A DNA stretch of 64,000 bases from Flavobacteriales bacterium (GTDB lineage: Bacteria; Bacteroidota; Bacteroidia; Flavobacteriales_F; PHOS-HE28), in the NCBI GenBank assembly GCA_019638085.1, contig JAHBUL010000004.1, positions 185,128 to 249,127 of the forward strand, written 5' to 3'. How positions within the stretch are numbered: position 1 is the stretch's first letter; each line of letters begins with the position of its first letter. The notes under the pieces are model-generated. The model searched no databases, had not been told where the DNA came from, and worked only from the letters and a program-made list of their open reading frames with translations. The position numbers and the translations under genes are program-made. Below, in pieces: positions 9,313 through 18,361 of the stretch.

Positions 9313-11007
9313 ATGGTGAAATTCGGGAACATCTCCGAGCGCTGGCTCATCATAGGGATCTCCCTTCTGATGGTACTTGCCTTGGCCATGGTTGCTCAGA
9401 TACTGGCCAACACCAAGGAGCGTGGTGAACGCTTGGGCATGTTGCTGTTGGACCGCACCCTTGAGCAGCAAGAGCAGCGTGTGCGCTTGGTGACCCGTAC
9501 CTATATGTGGGATCTGATGCAAGAGTCCGCTCACATCGTGGAGTTGGACAGCATTGACGATGGCGGTCTATTGAAGCGCTGGTTGCCGATCATGCGGACC
9601 CGATTTGCCATCCGCGATATTGCCTTGGCCAACGAGCATGGCGATGAACGCGTACTCCACCACGTGGATAGTATCTGGCGCTTCATCAAGACTGAACGCA
9701 GCGCGAATAGCGTGGTCTCCATGGCTGCACAATGGCCCATCAACCTGAACCTGATACCTCCGTTGGATACTTGTGCGCCACAGCCCGACCCGCGCAGGTC
9801 CAATTGGTTCAGCCGCGCATTGGAAAACCGCCAGGATGAGCCCGTGTGGTCCGAAAGTGAATCGCCCGAACGGACGAGGCTCCTCCATCTTTCAATTATG
9901 ATCCATGGAAGATCGGAGGAGGATAAATTCCAGGTCCTACGCTTCAATATCGATGCGAATGACATGCTCGCCAACCTGACGCAATGGACACCGGAGGTCT
10001 CCACCATCCTGTTGGACCCCAAGTGGCGCCCGTTGACCTACATCGACACTTCAAGCATCGGCAAAGCATGGGGCAAGGCATTAAGGGACCGTCAGGCAGA
10101 CCATTCCACCAATACCTTCCGAAGTACGTCGGATCATCTCCATTGGGTAGGTCGCATTGTTCCCTTGGAGTTCAACGGGACCAGCTTCTACACCGGCGTT
10201 CTAATCGGCTTTGAAGGGATCGAACGTTGGAACAGCGAAGGCCGCATCGGGCTATGGGCCGTATTGGGCCTGCTACTTCTACTGGGCTTGATGCTCGCGT
10301 TGATCTTTATCCAAAGCCGGAGTGCGGAGCGTCGCGTACTTCGGCAGCAGCGACGTTCCAACCTCCAAGCGCGCCACTTGGCCCAGGCCATTGGGGAGCG
10401 CGAAGTGCTGGATCGGGAGGTACACCACCGGGTAAAGAACAACCTTCAAGTGGTGAGCAGCTTACTGAACCTACAAGCACAACGCGTACCCGGTGAGGAG
10501 GCCCGCATGGAGTTCATGCGTGGCAAACGACGGATCGACTCCATGGCCTTGGTTCATCACAAGCTGTACCGTCAGCAGGACCTCTCAGCCGTGGATCTGG
10601 GCATATTCATGGATGACCTGGCCAAGGCCGTAGCGGCCATGTACGCTCCCGACAGCCGCGATGTAAGCCATAGTGTGGACACGAACGGGGTGCTCTGTGA
10701 TGCCGATACCAGCATCCAGCTTGGTATGATCCTGTGCGAACTGCTTGCCAACTGCCACCAACATGCCTTCCCGTATGCCACGGGGGGGCATATATCCATT
10801 ACCGTCCGGGAGCGCGATGATGGCTTCTACATTTTACAGGTGAAGGACAACGGGAAGGCCTTCGAGCCGGATGCCGTGCTCGATACCCATCTCGGTCTGG
10901 AGGTGGTGGAGGCGTTGGCCGATCAGCTGGATGGTACGCTACGGGTGATCTCCGATGGGGGAACCTTGGTGGAAGTGACCTTCCGGTGCAACAGGCACCA
11001 GGTGTAA
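9313..11007 (+). CDS. membrane sensor histidine kinase, HisKA_2 type
   Basis: Two-component sensor of 564 residues. TM1 is at ~11-31, an extracytoplasmic sensor region runs from ~32 to 300, and TM2 is at ~305-330. A coiled linker then leads to a HisKA_2 phosphoacceptor helix EVHHRVKNNLQ (His371/His372). The ATPase part carries an NxxxH-like box (ELLANCHQHAF) and a DNGKAFEP segment. HisKA_2 kinases often signal to receiver proteins without a classic DNA-binding domain. No response regulator gene is adjacent; the lipoprotein just upstream is the only obvious partner. The extracellular part resembles CHASE-type sensors in size, but I cannot name its ligand. Confidence 0.88.
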   Translation: MVKFGNISERWLIIGISLLMVLALAMVAQILANTKERGERLGMLLLDRTLEQQEQRVRLVTRTYMWDLMQESAHIVELDSIDDGGLLKRWLPIMRTRFAIRDIALANEHGDERVLHHVDSIWRFIKTERSANSVVSMAAQWPINLNLIPPLDTCAPQPDPRRSNWFSRALENRQDEPVWSESESPERTRLLHLSIMIHGRSEEDKFQVLRFNIDANDMLANLTQWTPEVSTILLDPKWRPLTYIDTSSIGKAWGKALRDRQADHSTNTFRSTSDHLHWVGRIVPLEFNGTSFYTGVLIGFEGIERWNSEGRIGLWAVLGLLLLLGLMLALIFIQSRSAERRVLRQQRRSNLQARHLAQAIGEREVLDREVHHRVKNNLQVVSSLLNLQAQRVPGEEARMEFMRGKRRIDSMALVHHKLYRQQDLSAVDLGIFMDDLAKAVAAMYAPDSRDVSHSVDTNGVLCDADTSIQLGMILCELLANCHQHAFPYATGGHISITVRERDDGFYILQVKDNGKAFEPDAVLDTHLGLEVVEALADQLDGTLRVISDGGTLVEVTFRCNRHQV

Positions 11008-11022
11008 AGGATAGTACCCGGT

Positions 11023-12375
11023 TCAGCGGATCCACTCCAGTTCCACACGCCGCTCAGCTGCACCTGCCCCTGTGCTTTGGCTGGCACCGAAATAGTTCAG
11101 TAAGATCCGATCACCGCCAACCCCACGCTGGAGCAGATAGTTGCGCACCGCCTTCGCGCGCTGTTCACTCAAAGCAAGGTTCAGTGCAGGGCTTCCACTG
11201 GGATCCGCATAACCGGTCACCAGCAACCGCCCTTGCGGGACCTGACGCATGGATGCCGCTACCTCATTGAGCAAACCTTGGGCGTTCGCGTCCAAGGCCG
11301 AGGAACCCATGGGAAAATGAACCCGAACATTCTTTCCTGTAAGTGCGCTGAGGCTGGCTACCGGATTTTCCGTGGATGCAGAGGAGTCGCGTTCCCTGTT
11401 GAGTTCGTCCACCTGCAAGCTGACATCATCCAGTCGACCCTCGATATCGTCCATCCGGTCCCTCAACGCCCACAATTCCTTCCTTTGGTCGCTTTGGTCG
11501 ATCCGCTGATTGATGGCATCCAATTCAGCCTTCAGCCAGCGGTCCCGCTTGCGCAGCTTCGGCTCGGGCACTTGTTGCTGCATGGTTTCCGCCTTCGCGG
11601 CGATATCCGATAGCATCGCATCAGTGAGTCGCACGTCCGGTAGGGCCTCACCACTGTCCGCTCGCAGGTCGAGCGCGCAAAGGAAGTTGTCCTCATCGAA
11701 CACGGTGCTGCACACGGTAGGTACGGATTCACTGTCGGCTACTTGAGTGGAGACCCCTTCCCCCGTAATTGGTATGCGGATGCCTGACAGCGGGATGAGG
11801 TCATTGCGTAACTGGCGTTCCAGCTCTTGGCGTTGTGCACGGACATAAAACGAGATGGCCAGGTATTTCTCTTGGTCGTCCCCCCCATCAATGCCGAAAC
11901 TGGCCTGGCTCCAATCGATGGAACACACCCGCTGCAACTGTTTCCGAGTGGCGTCGGAAAGCACCACTGCAGGTCCCTCAAAGTAGGACGTGGCCAAGGC
12001 GATCATCCGGTCCACATCGTTGTACATCCGTTCCACCGGGATGTCGGTCCGTACCCCGCTGCGTGTAAAATGGACCCGATGGTCCAAGTACTGTTCCACT
12101 CCCGATACGATCAGGTCGGTAACAGCCACCTCCTGTCCAATATCTCCTTCCGCAAGCCGATGGAGGGTGAAGCGTGGAGCATGACCGTCCAACCCGGTCC
12201 AGTCGAAACGGATCAAGGCAGGGGCTTCCTCAGGTTCTCCGGCATAGCCGGTGACGGCAATGGAATCCACGTTCCCGAGCGCGACAAGTGACAGGTTGGG
12301 TTGGGCTGCGAGAAAGGCAAAGGACCCAAGCAAAAAGAAGAAAGTGATCCCCCGAAGGAGAATGTGCGGTGGCAT
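11023..12375 (-). CDS. OmpA family peptidoglycan-anchoring protein
   Basis: 450 residues from the chosen ATG with a signal peptide (LLRGITFFFLLGSFAFLAAQ). A poorly conserved N-terminal half is followed by a predicted coiled coil (~residues 265-320, rich in Lys/Glu/Asp heptads) and a C-terminal OmpA domain (~345-445) that contains GYADPSGSPALNLALSEQRA, the peptidoglycan-binding helix. It probably tethers the outer membrane to the cell wall. The start at MPPHILLR is preferred over one 27 bases upstream because a TAGTTTCG box lies 8 nt before it. It could be cotranscribed with the upstream pafA, 108 bp away. Confidence 0.82.
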   Translation of the reverse strand: MPPHILLRGITFFFLLGSFAFLAAQPNLSLVALGNVDSIAVTGYAGEPEEAPALIRFDWTGLDGHAPRFTLHRLAEGDIGQEVAVTDLIVSGVEQYLDHRVHFTRSGVRTDIPVERMYNDVDRMIALATSYFEGPAVVLSDATRKQLQRVCSIDWSQASFGIDGGDDQEKYLAISFYVRAQRQELERQLRNDLIPLSGIRIPITGEGVSTQVADSESVPTVCSTVFDEDNFLCALDLRADSGEALPDVRLTDAMLSDIAAKAETMQQQVPEPKLRKRDRWLKAELDAINQRIDQSDQRKELWALRDRMDDIEGRLDDVSLQVDELNRERDSSASTENPVASLSALTGKNVRVHFPMGSSALDANAQGLLNEVAASMRQVPQGRLLVTGYADPSGSPALNLALSEQRAKAVRNYLLQRGVGGDRILLNYFGASQSTGAGAAERRVELEWIR

Positions 12376-12383
12376 TTGCGCAG

Positions 12384-12391
12384 CGAAACTA
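12384..12391 (-). promoter_or_regulatory. -7 box TAGTTTCG before the ompA-like gene
   Basis: Exact TAnnTTnG match on the minus strand, 8 nt upstream of the ATG at 12375. Confidence 0.45.
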
Positions 12392-12483
12392 GAGAACCAC
12401 ACAACGCGGCGCCAGTCCCCAGCATCGCTAAGTGTTCTTATTCCTTGACCTACCCCCGGGCAAACACAATACGCAAGAGCTTT

Positions 12484-14097
12484 TCAAGGCCGTACCACCT
12501 CCGGGACCACCTGCCCATCAGCGGCGTTCGGCAGGGCCATACCCACGATAGCACTAACTGTCGGGGCAATGTCAGTTATGGAGGTCCGGCGGAGCACTTC
12601 ACCCTGTTGGATCCCCTTTCCGAAGAAGATCACCGGTATCTGGGTATCGTAATTCCAAGGGGAACCGTGCTCGGCGCCCATCCCCATGTTCCCATACTCC
12701 TCTTCATAAAAGCCCGGTTGCATGGCAAAAAGCACGTCGCCGCAACGCGCGGGCATGTACCCCCGAGCCAGGTGGCGTGCAATGCCCCTTAGCTCATCCA
12801 TTTGCTGTAGGCGCTCCGCCGTGAGCGCACATGCGATATCAGGATTCATGTTGAGTGCCTCGGCGATCGACCCCGCTGTACCGGCCGGGGCATCAGGTAA
12901 GAGGTAGATCTGTCCTTGGCGAATGATCTGGATGTGATCCCCAAGGCCACGTTCGCTCAACCAAGCTCCCAGCCCTTTCATGGAGGTGTAGCCCGCACTC
13001 CCCTTCAGATCCCGCAAATATGCGGGCACATCCGCACCGCCGTGGTCACCGGTAAGAAAGAGGGTGTATTCACCCCTGCCCACCTGTTTGTCCAGGAAGG
13101 CCAGCAGTCGGGCCAATTCAATGTCAAGCCGGATGTACATGTCCTCCCCCTCCAAGGATCGTTGCCCCATCAAGTGGCCGAGTTCATCAGGGCTACTGTA
13201 GCTCAGGGCGAGCAGATCGGTCACGTCGTCCATTCCCAAGGAATCGCCGAGAATGGCGGCAATTGCCATCTCCGTGGTGATCGTATTGCCCCATGGCGTG
13301 TATACCAATAGGTCAAGGTCCTCCCCGCCTTTACGCAAGGCTGCGAGGTCCAATGGCAAGGTGGGCCTGAGGCCTTTACCCAATGGTTCCTCGTAGGGAT
13401 TATCATCCGGAAGCGGTGAATGGTAGCGTTCGCGTGGCAAGGCAAGATCCCAAGTGCGACCCAGGTATTCGTGGGCCAACTTCTTTGCATTGAAGGCATT
13501 CAGCCAGGCCGGGGGTTCCTTCCTGTACCACGAGCTGGTCACGAATTTCCCTTCATCACCACCCATATACCAGTAGGCGGCATCACCGGTACGGCCAATG
13601 GGCATGATGGCGGACCGGTCCTTCAGGGCAATACCTACCGTACGGGCGCGACGATCCGTGCGTAGCTCCAGTTCATCGGCCAAGGTGCTGGCCAACAATT
13701 GATAGGGCGAGCGCTGGGCCCGAAGGTCGCTGGTCCCGACCGGTGACACCGTGCTATCCCGGGCGCAATACCAACTGCGCTGGAGCTCCCTGCGATACGG
13801 GTAATTGGCTACGATACCATGCCTTGCGGGCGTGGTACCGGTGTAAATGCTGGCATGGCCTGGAGCGGTGAAAGTGGGCACATAATCATAATGCGCATCG
13901 CGCTGGAAGGAACCTTCCCGCACGAGTCGTTTGAATCCCCCTTCGCTGTAGTTGTCCCAATAGCGGTAGATGTTGTCCACGCGCATTTGGTCCACTACAA
14001 CGCCCACCACCAGTTTGGGCGGCGTGGCCCATTGGGGGTCTTGTGCATTGAGTCCGCTGCAGAGCAAGGCGGCGATGAAGGCGAAAGGGGTTCTCAT
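12484..14097 (-). CDS. pafA: PafA-type alkaline phosphatase
   Basis: Periplasmic phosphate monoesterase of the alkaline phosphatase superfamily, releasing phosphate from organic phosphates. It has 537 residues with a signal peptide ending GLNAQ. VVVDQMR supplies the first metal-binding Asp. PTFTAPGHASIYTG contains the Thr nucleophile typical of PafA (Ser in classical PhoA). TGDHGGAD and GAEHGS carry further zinc-ligand Asp/His residues. Unlike PhoA, PafA in Bacteroidota is reported not to be strictly phosphate-controlled; nothing regulatory is visible here. The ATG overlaps the crcB stop by 4 nt, making it the last gene of the hpt-to-pafA run. Confidence 0.9.
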   Translation of the reverse strand: MRTPFAFIAALLCSGLNAQDPQWATPPKLVVGVVVDQMRVDNIYRYWDNYSEGGFKRLVREGSFQRDAHYDYVPTFTAPGHASIYTGTTPARHGIVANYPYRRELQRSWYCARDSTVSPVGTSDLRAQRSPYQLLASTLADELELRTDRRARTVGIALKDRSAIMPIGRTGDAAYWYMGGDEGKFVTSSWYRKEPPAWLNAFNAKKLAHEYLGRTWDLALPRERYHSPLPDDNPYEEPLGKGLRPTLPLDLAALRKGGEDLDLLVYTPWGNTITTEMAIAAILGDSLGMDDVTDLLALSYSSPDELGHLMGQRSLEGEDMYIRLDIELARLLAFLDKQVGRGEYTLFLTGDHGGADVPAYLRDLKGSAGYTSMKGLGAWLSERGLGDHIQIIRQGQIYLLPDAPAGTAGSIAEALNMNPDIACALTAERLQQMDELRGIARHLARGYMPARCGDVLFAMQPGFYEEEYGNMGMGAEHGSPWNYDTQIPVIFFGKGIQQGEVLRRTSITDIAPTVSAIVGMALPNAADGQVVPEVVRP

Positions 14098-14462
14098 GCG
14101 TGGCGGGCAAGGAGGAAGAAGATGGCCAGGCAGGCAACCGTGTTCACCACAATGTTGGCGATGGCCATGCCGGGCAACCCTTCCCGGAAGAGGAGGAAAT
14201 TCTCGTAGCTGAAGGTACTGAACGTACTGAAACCGCCGCAAATGCCGATGGTAAGGAAGGCACTGAGCACCGGGCGTTGCTGAAAATGTCCCGACATCCG
14301 CAGAAGCACCCATGCAAGGATCACCACACTGAGCACATTGGCGAGCAGGGTGGCCCACGGGAACGCCCCGCGCAGGTCGAGCGTCAGCAGCAGCCGGGTG
14401 ATCCCGTAGCGCAACAGGCTTCCGATGCCTCCGCCAATGAAGACCGCCGCCCAGATATTCAT
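14094..14462 (-). CDS. crcB: fluoride channel CrcB/FluC
   Basis: Small four-helix inner-membrane protein (122 aa) that exports fluoride as a dimer. GGGIGSLLRYG at the N-terminus, WATLLANV with the pore-lining Asn, and GGFSTFSTFSYE with the phenylalanine-box residues match the Fluc family well. Only one copy is present, so it should form a homodimer. It overlaps both neighbours (PAP2 upstream, pafA downstream) by 4 nt, indicating translational coupling. No fluoride riboswitch was recognised upstream, and none is expected inside an operon. Confidence 0.93.
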   Translation of the reverse strand: MNIWAAVFIGGGIGSLLRYGITRLLLTLDLRGAFPWATLLANVLSVVILAWVLLRMSGHFQQRPVLSAFLTIGICGGFSTFSTFSYENFLLFREGLPGMAIANIVVNTVACLAIFFLLARHA

Positions 14463-15040
14463 CGTTCACCAGTGCGTTGATGGACCGTGCTGAAAAGTCC
14501 GTATGCCAAGCCGCCGATAAGCGAACCGTACAGGGCACCCACGATCACGTCCCCGGGATAATGCGCGCCCAAATAAATACGGCTGTATGCGATAAGACCC
14601 GCCCAGAGCAAGAGAATGGGTAGCACCCACCACGGCCGCCGACGAAGCATGCCGGCCATGAACACCGCCAGCGCGAAGTGATTGGAGGCATGGGAGGAGA
14701 TGAAGCCATATTTCCCACCGCAATGATCGTTGACCAAGTGGACCAGACCCTGTAAGTCCGCAGCGTGGCACGGGCGCAGCCGCTGTACCGTGTTCTTGAA
14801 AAGGACCACCGAACCGGTATCGCTGCAGAAGATCATCAGGGCCGCTATTGGCAGTGACCACCAGAAGCCGCGCCAACCCCAGCGGAGCTTGATCAATATC
14901 AAGAAAAGGACATAGAGCGGGATCCAGAACAATGGCTCGCTGAGGTAGCTCATCCACGTGTCCGCCGCTGGCGAGTGCGCCCCGTTCACCGCGAGAAATG
15001 CCGTGCGGTCCGCCGCAAGTATGGCATCGGTCCAAGCCAT
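14459..15040 (-). CDS. PAP2 family membrane phosphatase
   Basis: Integral membrane phosphatase (193 aa) that removes phosphate from a lipid such as undecaprenyl pyrophosphate or phosphatidylglycerol phosphate, active site facing the periplasm. The three-part PAP2 signature is present: KNTVQRLRPC, SSHASNHF (catalytic His) and SRIYLGAHYPGD (nucleophile His). About five hydrophobic helices are visible. The ATG lies in the stop codon of obg (TGATG, one-base overlap); a TTG one codon upstream is a less likely start. The substrate cannot be decided from sequence. Confidence 0.9.
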   Translation of the reverse strand: MAWTDAILAADRTAFLAVNGAHSPAADTWMSYLSEPLFWIPLYVLFLILIKLRWGWRGFWWSLPIAALMIFCSDTGSVVLFKNTVQRLRPCHAADLQGLVHLVNDHCGGKYGFISSHASNHFALAVFMAGMLRRRPWWVLPILLLWAGLIAYSRIYLGAHYPGDVIVGALYGSLIGGLAYGLFSTVHQRTGER

Positions 15041-16065
15041 CAAAAATTGCTAGGTGGCGGCGTGGGCTCCAAGGTGGTATGGATCTTCGACCAGATCAGG
15101 TCCTTCAGTTCGTCAAGTCCTTGGTTAGCCACCGAGCTGATGAGTACATGATCAAGCCCCTGGGGTAGTTCCTTGCGAACCGCTTCTTCCAGTTCCTTGT
15201 CCAGCATATCGCATTTGGTCACCGCCAGAATGCGGTCCTTGTCCATGAGCTCCGGTGAGTACTGCTTCAATTCATTCAGCAGCACATTATACTCCGCTTT
15301 GATGTCCGGGCTATCGGCCGGTACCATGAAAAGGAGCACACTGTTGCGTTCGATATGACGCAGAAAACGAAGGCCGATACCCTTGCCTTCGTGCGCGCCT
15401 TCGATGATGCCGGGAATGTCCGCCATCACAAAGCTCTTGCTATCCCGGTAAGGCACGATGCCGAGGTTGGGTACCAGGGTTGTGAAGGGATAGTCCGCGA
15501 TCTTCGGCTTGGCCGCACTTACCACCGAGAGCAACGTGCTTTTACCCGCATTGGGAAAGCCCACCAAGCCCACATCGGCGAGGACCTTCAGTTCCAATAT
15601 GATCCATTTATCGATCCCATCCTCACCAGGCTGGGCGAAGCGCGGGGTCTGGAAGGTGGAGCTGTGAAAATTCTGGTTGCCCAAGCCGCCACGTCCGCCT
15701 TCCAACAGGATCAGCTCCTGACCGGGTTCGGTGATCTCGCAGAAGATCTCGCCCGTCTCTGGATCCTTCGCCACCGTTCCCAACGGGACTTCGATGATGC
15801 GATCCTCCCCCATCTTGCCGGAGCGCTGGTTGGAACCACCGCTCTCACCATCCTTGGCGATCACGTGCTTGGTGTAGCGCAGGTGAAGCAGCGTCCACAG
15901 CTGCGGATTGGCCCGCAGGATGATGTGGCCACCACGCCCGCCATCGCCACCATCGGGGCCACCCTTGGGCATGTACTTTTCCCGGCGTAGGTGACGGCTT
16001 CCGGCCCCGCCCTTGCCGGAGCGGCATTCAATACGGATCTGATCGATGAAATTCGCGGAGGACAT
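15040..16065 (-). CDS. obg: Obg/CgtA GTPase
   Basis: Essential ribosome-associated GTPase acting in large-subunit assembly and stress signalling. Residues ~1-158 form the glycine-rich Obg fold (repeated GGxGG turns such as [12 protein letters not shown]). The G domain follows with G1 GFPNAGKST, switch/G3 [15 protein letters not shown]4 TKCD and G5 SSV. At 341 residues it lacks the long C-terminal OCT domain of Gram-positive homologues, which is usual in Bacteroidota. A CACCTTTG box lies 5 nt before the ATG. Upstream lies adk, separated by ~170 bp that include a palindrome. Confidence 0.96.
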   Translation of the reverse strand: MSSANFIDQIRIECRSGKGGAGSRHLRREKYMPKGGPDGGDGGRGGHIILRANPQLWTLLHLRYTKHVIAKDGESGGSNQRSGKMGEDRIIEVPLGTVAKDPETGEIFCEITEPGQELILLEGGRGGLGNQNFHSSTFQTPRFAQPGEDGIDKWIILELKVLADVGLVGFPNAGKSTLLSVVSAAKPKIADYPFTTLVPNLGIVPYRDSKSFVMADIPGIIEGAHEGKGIGLRFLRHIERNSVLLFMVPADSPDIKAEYNVLLNELKQYSPELMDKDRILAVTKCDMLDKELEEAVRKELPQGLDHVLISSVANQGLDELKDLIWSKIHTTLEPTPPPSNF

Positions 16066-16070
16066 GGGCG

Positions 16071-16078
16071 CAAAGGTG
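16071..16078 (-). promoter_or_regulatory. -7-like box CACCTTTG before obg
   Basis: One mismatch from TAnnTTTG on the minus strand, 5 nt upstream of the obg ATG. It would give obg its own leaderless transcript inside the adk-obg run. Confidence 0.35.
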
Positions 16079-16145
16079 GTGAATGACCGCGAGGAATGGA
16101 TTTTCGGCCCTTGAGGGGTTGATCATGAAAAGTCCTGACCGAGGT

Positions 16146-16185
16146 CCCGCATCCGCGAAAGCGGTCGAAGGACCGTGGATGCGGG
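16146..16185. repeat. palindrome between adk and obg
   Basis: CCCGCATCC (16146-16154) pairs perfectly with GGATGCGGG (16177-16185). The interior holds two small hairpins, CCGC-GAAA-GCGG and GGTC-GAAG-GACC. It could be an intercistronic processing or stabilising structure, or a member of a dispersed palindrome family. Confidence 0.55.
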
Positions 16186-16239
16186 TCGGCACGGTGCCAA
16201 CTTAAGCTCGTAGCCGGGCCGAATGGGACCCACTACAAC

Positions 16240-16815
16240 CTACCCGTCTATCGCTTTCATCAGTCGTGCGGTGATGTCGGCGATGGAACCCATGCCGTTG
16301 ATCCGCCGGAGCTTGCCTTGCCCTTCGTAATATTCCTTCAGCGGAGCGGTCTTGTTCTCATACTCGCGGATCCGCTTGCGCACCACCTCCTCGCTCTTGT
16401 CGTCGGGCCTGCCACTGGTGGCACCCCTGCCGAGCAGGCGTTTCACCAGCTCCTCCTCCTCCACTTCCAAGGCAAGCATAACGGTGATGCCACTGCCGAG
16501 CTTCACCAAGGTAGCGTCCAATGCTTCGGCCTGCGCACGCGTACGCGGGAAGCCGTCGAAGATAAAACCCTTGCTCTTGGGATTGTCCTGCAAGCGGTTG
16601 CGGATCATACCCACCACCACATCATCCGGCACCAGTTCACCAGCGCTCATCAACTCTTGGGCCTGCAGGCCCAGCGGTGTTTCGGCATGGATCTCCGCAC
16701 GCAACAGATCGCCCGTACTCAGGTGTTCCAATCCGTAGCGCTCCATCAGGAACTTGCTCTGTGTGCCTTTGCCAGCCCCCGGAGGGCCGAAAAGCACGAT
16801 GTTCATTTTCTTCAT
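16240..16815 (-). CDS. adk: adenylate kinase
   Basis: Cytosolic enzyme that interconverts ATP + AMP and 2 ADP. The P-loop GPPGAGKGTQS is near residue 10, the AMP-binding STGDLLR near 35, FDGFPRTRAQ near 85, and the LID region is of the short form (GRGATSGRPDDK) without the zinc-binding insert. 191 residues fits short-LID adenylate kinases of Bacteroidota. It sits between hpt (33-nt gap upstream) and obg in a purine/ribosome housekeeping run. Confidence 0.96.
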   Translation of the reverse strand: MKKMNIVLFGPPGAGKGTQSKFLMERYGLEHLSTGDLLRAEIHAETPLGLQAQELMSAGELVPDDVVVGMIRNRLQDNPKSKGFIFDGFPRTRAQAEALDATLVKLGSGITVMLALEVEEEELVKRLLGRGATSGRPDDKSEEVVRKRIREYENKTAPLKEYYEGQGKLRRINGMGSIADITARLMKAIDG

Positions 16816-16848
16816 CCGTATACACGCCGAAGCGGCGCTGGCTTTTAT

Positions 16849-17388
16849 TCAGTTGTTCACGATCCGGTAAATGCCGGGCAGGTTCCGTCCCAATCCATCA
16901 TGGTCGAGGCCGGAGCCCACCACGAAAATATTGGGGATCTCCATGGCCACGAAATCCACTGGAATGTCCTTCTTATATACATCCGGCTTCAACAGCAGGC
17001 TGGCAATGGCAATGCTCGCAGGGCTCTTCTCCCGAAGCGCTTCCACGATGTGCTCGATGGTGTTGCCGGTGTCCACGATATCCTCCACCACTACCACATG
17101 GCGGCCGGCGATCCGCTCCTGGAGGCCGATCAGCTGGCTCACCGTACCGCTGCTTACCGTACCATGGTAGCTCGCTACCTTCACAAAGGAGATCTCGCAG
17201 GTAATGGGCAAGCGCTTCATCAGTTCCGAGGCGAAGAAGTAGCTACCGTTAAGCACACCCAGAAAAAGCGGTACGTTGTCGGCATATTTGGCCGCCACCT
17301 TCTCCGCAACGACATCGATGGCAGCCGCCAACTCGGCGGCACCGATGAACGGCTCGAAATGCTTGTCGTGAAGGGTGACCTTTTTCAT
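16849..17388 (-). CDS. hpt: hypoxanthine phosphoribosyltransferase
   Basis: Purine salvage enzyme making IMP (and usually GMP) from hypoxanthine or guanine and PRPP. It has 179 residues from MKKVTLHDK. The PRPP-binding motif VVVVEDIVDTGNT is near residue 95, and FVVGSGLDHDGLGRNL is the C-terminal family signature. The longer in-frame start 57 bases upstream is rejected because the extra residues are not family-like and a TACCTTCG box lies between. First gene of the minus-strand run hpt-adk-obg-PAP2-crcB-pafA. Confidence 0.95.
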   Translation of the reverse strand: MKKVTLHDKHFEPFIGAAELAAAIDVVAEKVAAKYADNVPLFLGVLNGSYFFASELMKRLPITCEISFVKVASYHGTVSSGTVSQLIGLQERIAGRHVVVVEDIVDTGNTIEHIVEALREKSPASIAIASLLLKPDVYKKDIPVDFVAMEIPNIFVVGSGLDHDGLGRNLPGIYRIVNN

Positions 17389-17399
17389 GAGCAGGGGGC

Positions 17400-17407
17400 C
17401 GAAGGTA
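17400..17407 (-). promoter_or_regulatory. -7 box TACCTTCG before hpt
   Basis: Exact TAnnTTnG on the minus strand, 11 nt before the ATG. The preceding bases (GATCGC) are the same as those before the OsmC gene's TACCTTCA box. Confidence 0.4.
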
Positions 17408-17511
17408 GCGATCGGGCGCGGGTGGGCGGAAAGCCCTTTGTGCACAAGCCATCCAAGGAGAGGTGGAGTGAACCCATCCCGTTCGGATCGATGGTAGAGC
17501 GACTAAATTCC

Positions 17512-17540
17512 TTGACCTATGGATCGGTTCCCTACTTTCG
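17512..17540 (+). promoter_or_regulatory. Bacteroidota promoter TTG-N18-TACTTTCG
   Basis: The best full promoter in the window: TTG at 17512-17514, 18-nt spacer, TACTTTCG at 17533-17540, then 5 nt to the ATG at 17546. It overlaps an alternative ATG at 17519, which therefore cannot be on the transcript. Confidence 0.6.
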
Positions 17541-17545
17541 GACCG

Positions 17546-18361
17546 ATGCGCACGATGACCTTCCTCTTGGCGGCGGCCTTGGCCCCTGCCACTGTATTCG
17601 CTGGCGGCGAACAGATCCCCACCAGCGCCCGTTTCGCCGGAATGGGTTATACCGGGCTCACCTTGGTGGACCTCTGGAGCGTGAGCAGCAACCAAGCTGG
17701 GTTGGCCGGACTCGAAGGACCGGTGGCCGGCGCCTATTACCAACAACACTGGCTCTCGCCAGACCTGGCCATGCAAGGTCTGGCGTTCGCTCTGCCCGTG
17801 GGCAAGGGCACGTTCGCGCTCAGCGCCAATTCCTTTGGCAATAGCTTGTATGCCCAGCGCAACTTCGGACTGGCATACGCCATGAAACTGAGCGAGGGCC
17901 TACGTGTGGGCATCCAGATGGACTATTTGAACATCCAACTGGGCGAGGACTACGGCAGTACAGGAGTGATAACGGCCGAATTGGGCGTGCAGGCCCAATT
18001 GACCGAACACCTCTGGATCGCTGCTCATCTATACAATCCGAACCGCGCCAAACTGGGCGGCCCATATGAAGAACGCGTACCCACCATCCTGGGTGCTGGC
18101 CTGGGATACACCTTCAGCGACCGGGTGCTGATGACCGGTGAGGTCACCAAGGACATCGACCGGACGGAGCAATACCACATGGGTATCGAATACCGGCCCA
18201 TCACCCCGCTCTTCCTGCGCACCGGCGTGAGCACCGGGCCTACCAAAGCGCATTTCGGTGTGGGTGTGCGGATGGGGCAGCTCGACCTGGACCTGGCGGC
18301 AGTGCTGCGATCACAATTAGGTCTCACGCCAATGGTGAACCTGAACTACCGCTTCAAATGA
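17546..18361 (+). CDS. outer-membrane beta-barrel protein (PorV/FadL-like)
   Basis: 271-residue protein with a signal peptide (TFLLAAALAPATVFA, cleavage before GGEQ). SARFAGMGYTGLTLVDLWSV resembles the N-terminus of PorV/PorQ and related FadL-superfamily barrels, and the rest is made of alternating amphipathic strands ending in the aromatic NLNYRFK. It probably forms a barrel in the outer membrane, perhaps an accessory of T9SS or a small-molecule channel; I cannot name the subfamily. The ATGA overlap with the next gene indicates a functional pair. The start is set by the promoter box 5 nt upstream. Confidence 0.7.
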   Translation: MRTMTFLLAAALAPATVFAGGEQIPTSARFAGMGYTGLTLVDLWSVSSNQAGLAGLEGPVAGAYYQQHWLSPDLAMQGLAFALPVGKGTFALSANSFGNSLYAQRNFGLAYAMKLSEGLRVGIQMDYLNIQLGEDYGSTGVITAELGVQAQLTEHLWIAAHLYNPNRAKLGGPYEERVPTILGAGLGYTFSDRVLMTGEVTKDIDRTEQYHMGIEYRPITPLFLRTGVSTGPTKAHFGVGVRMGQLDLDLAAVLRSQLGLTPMVNLNYRFK

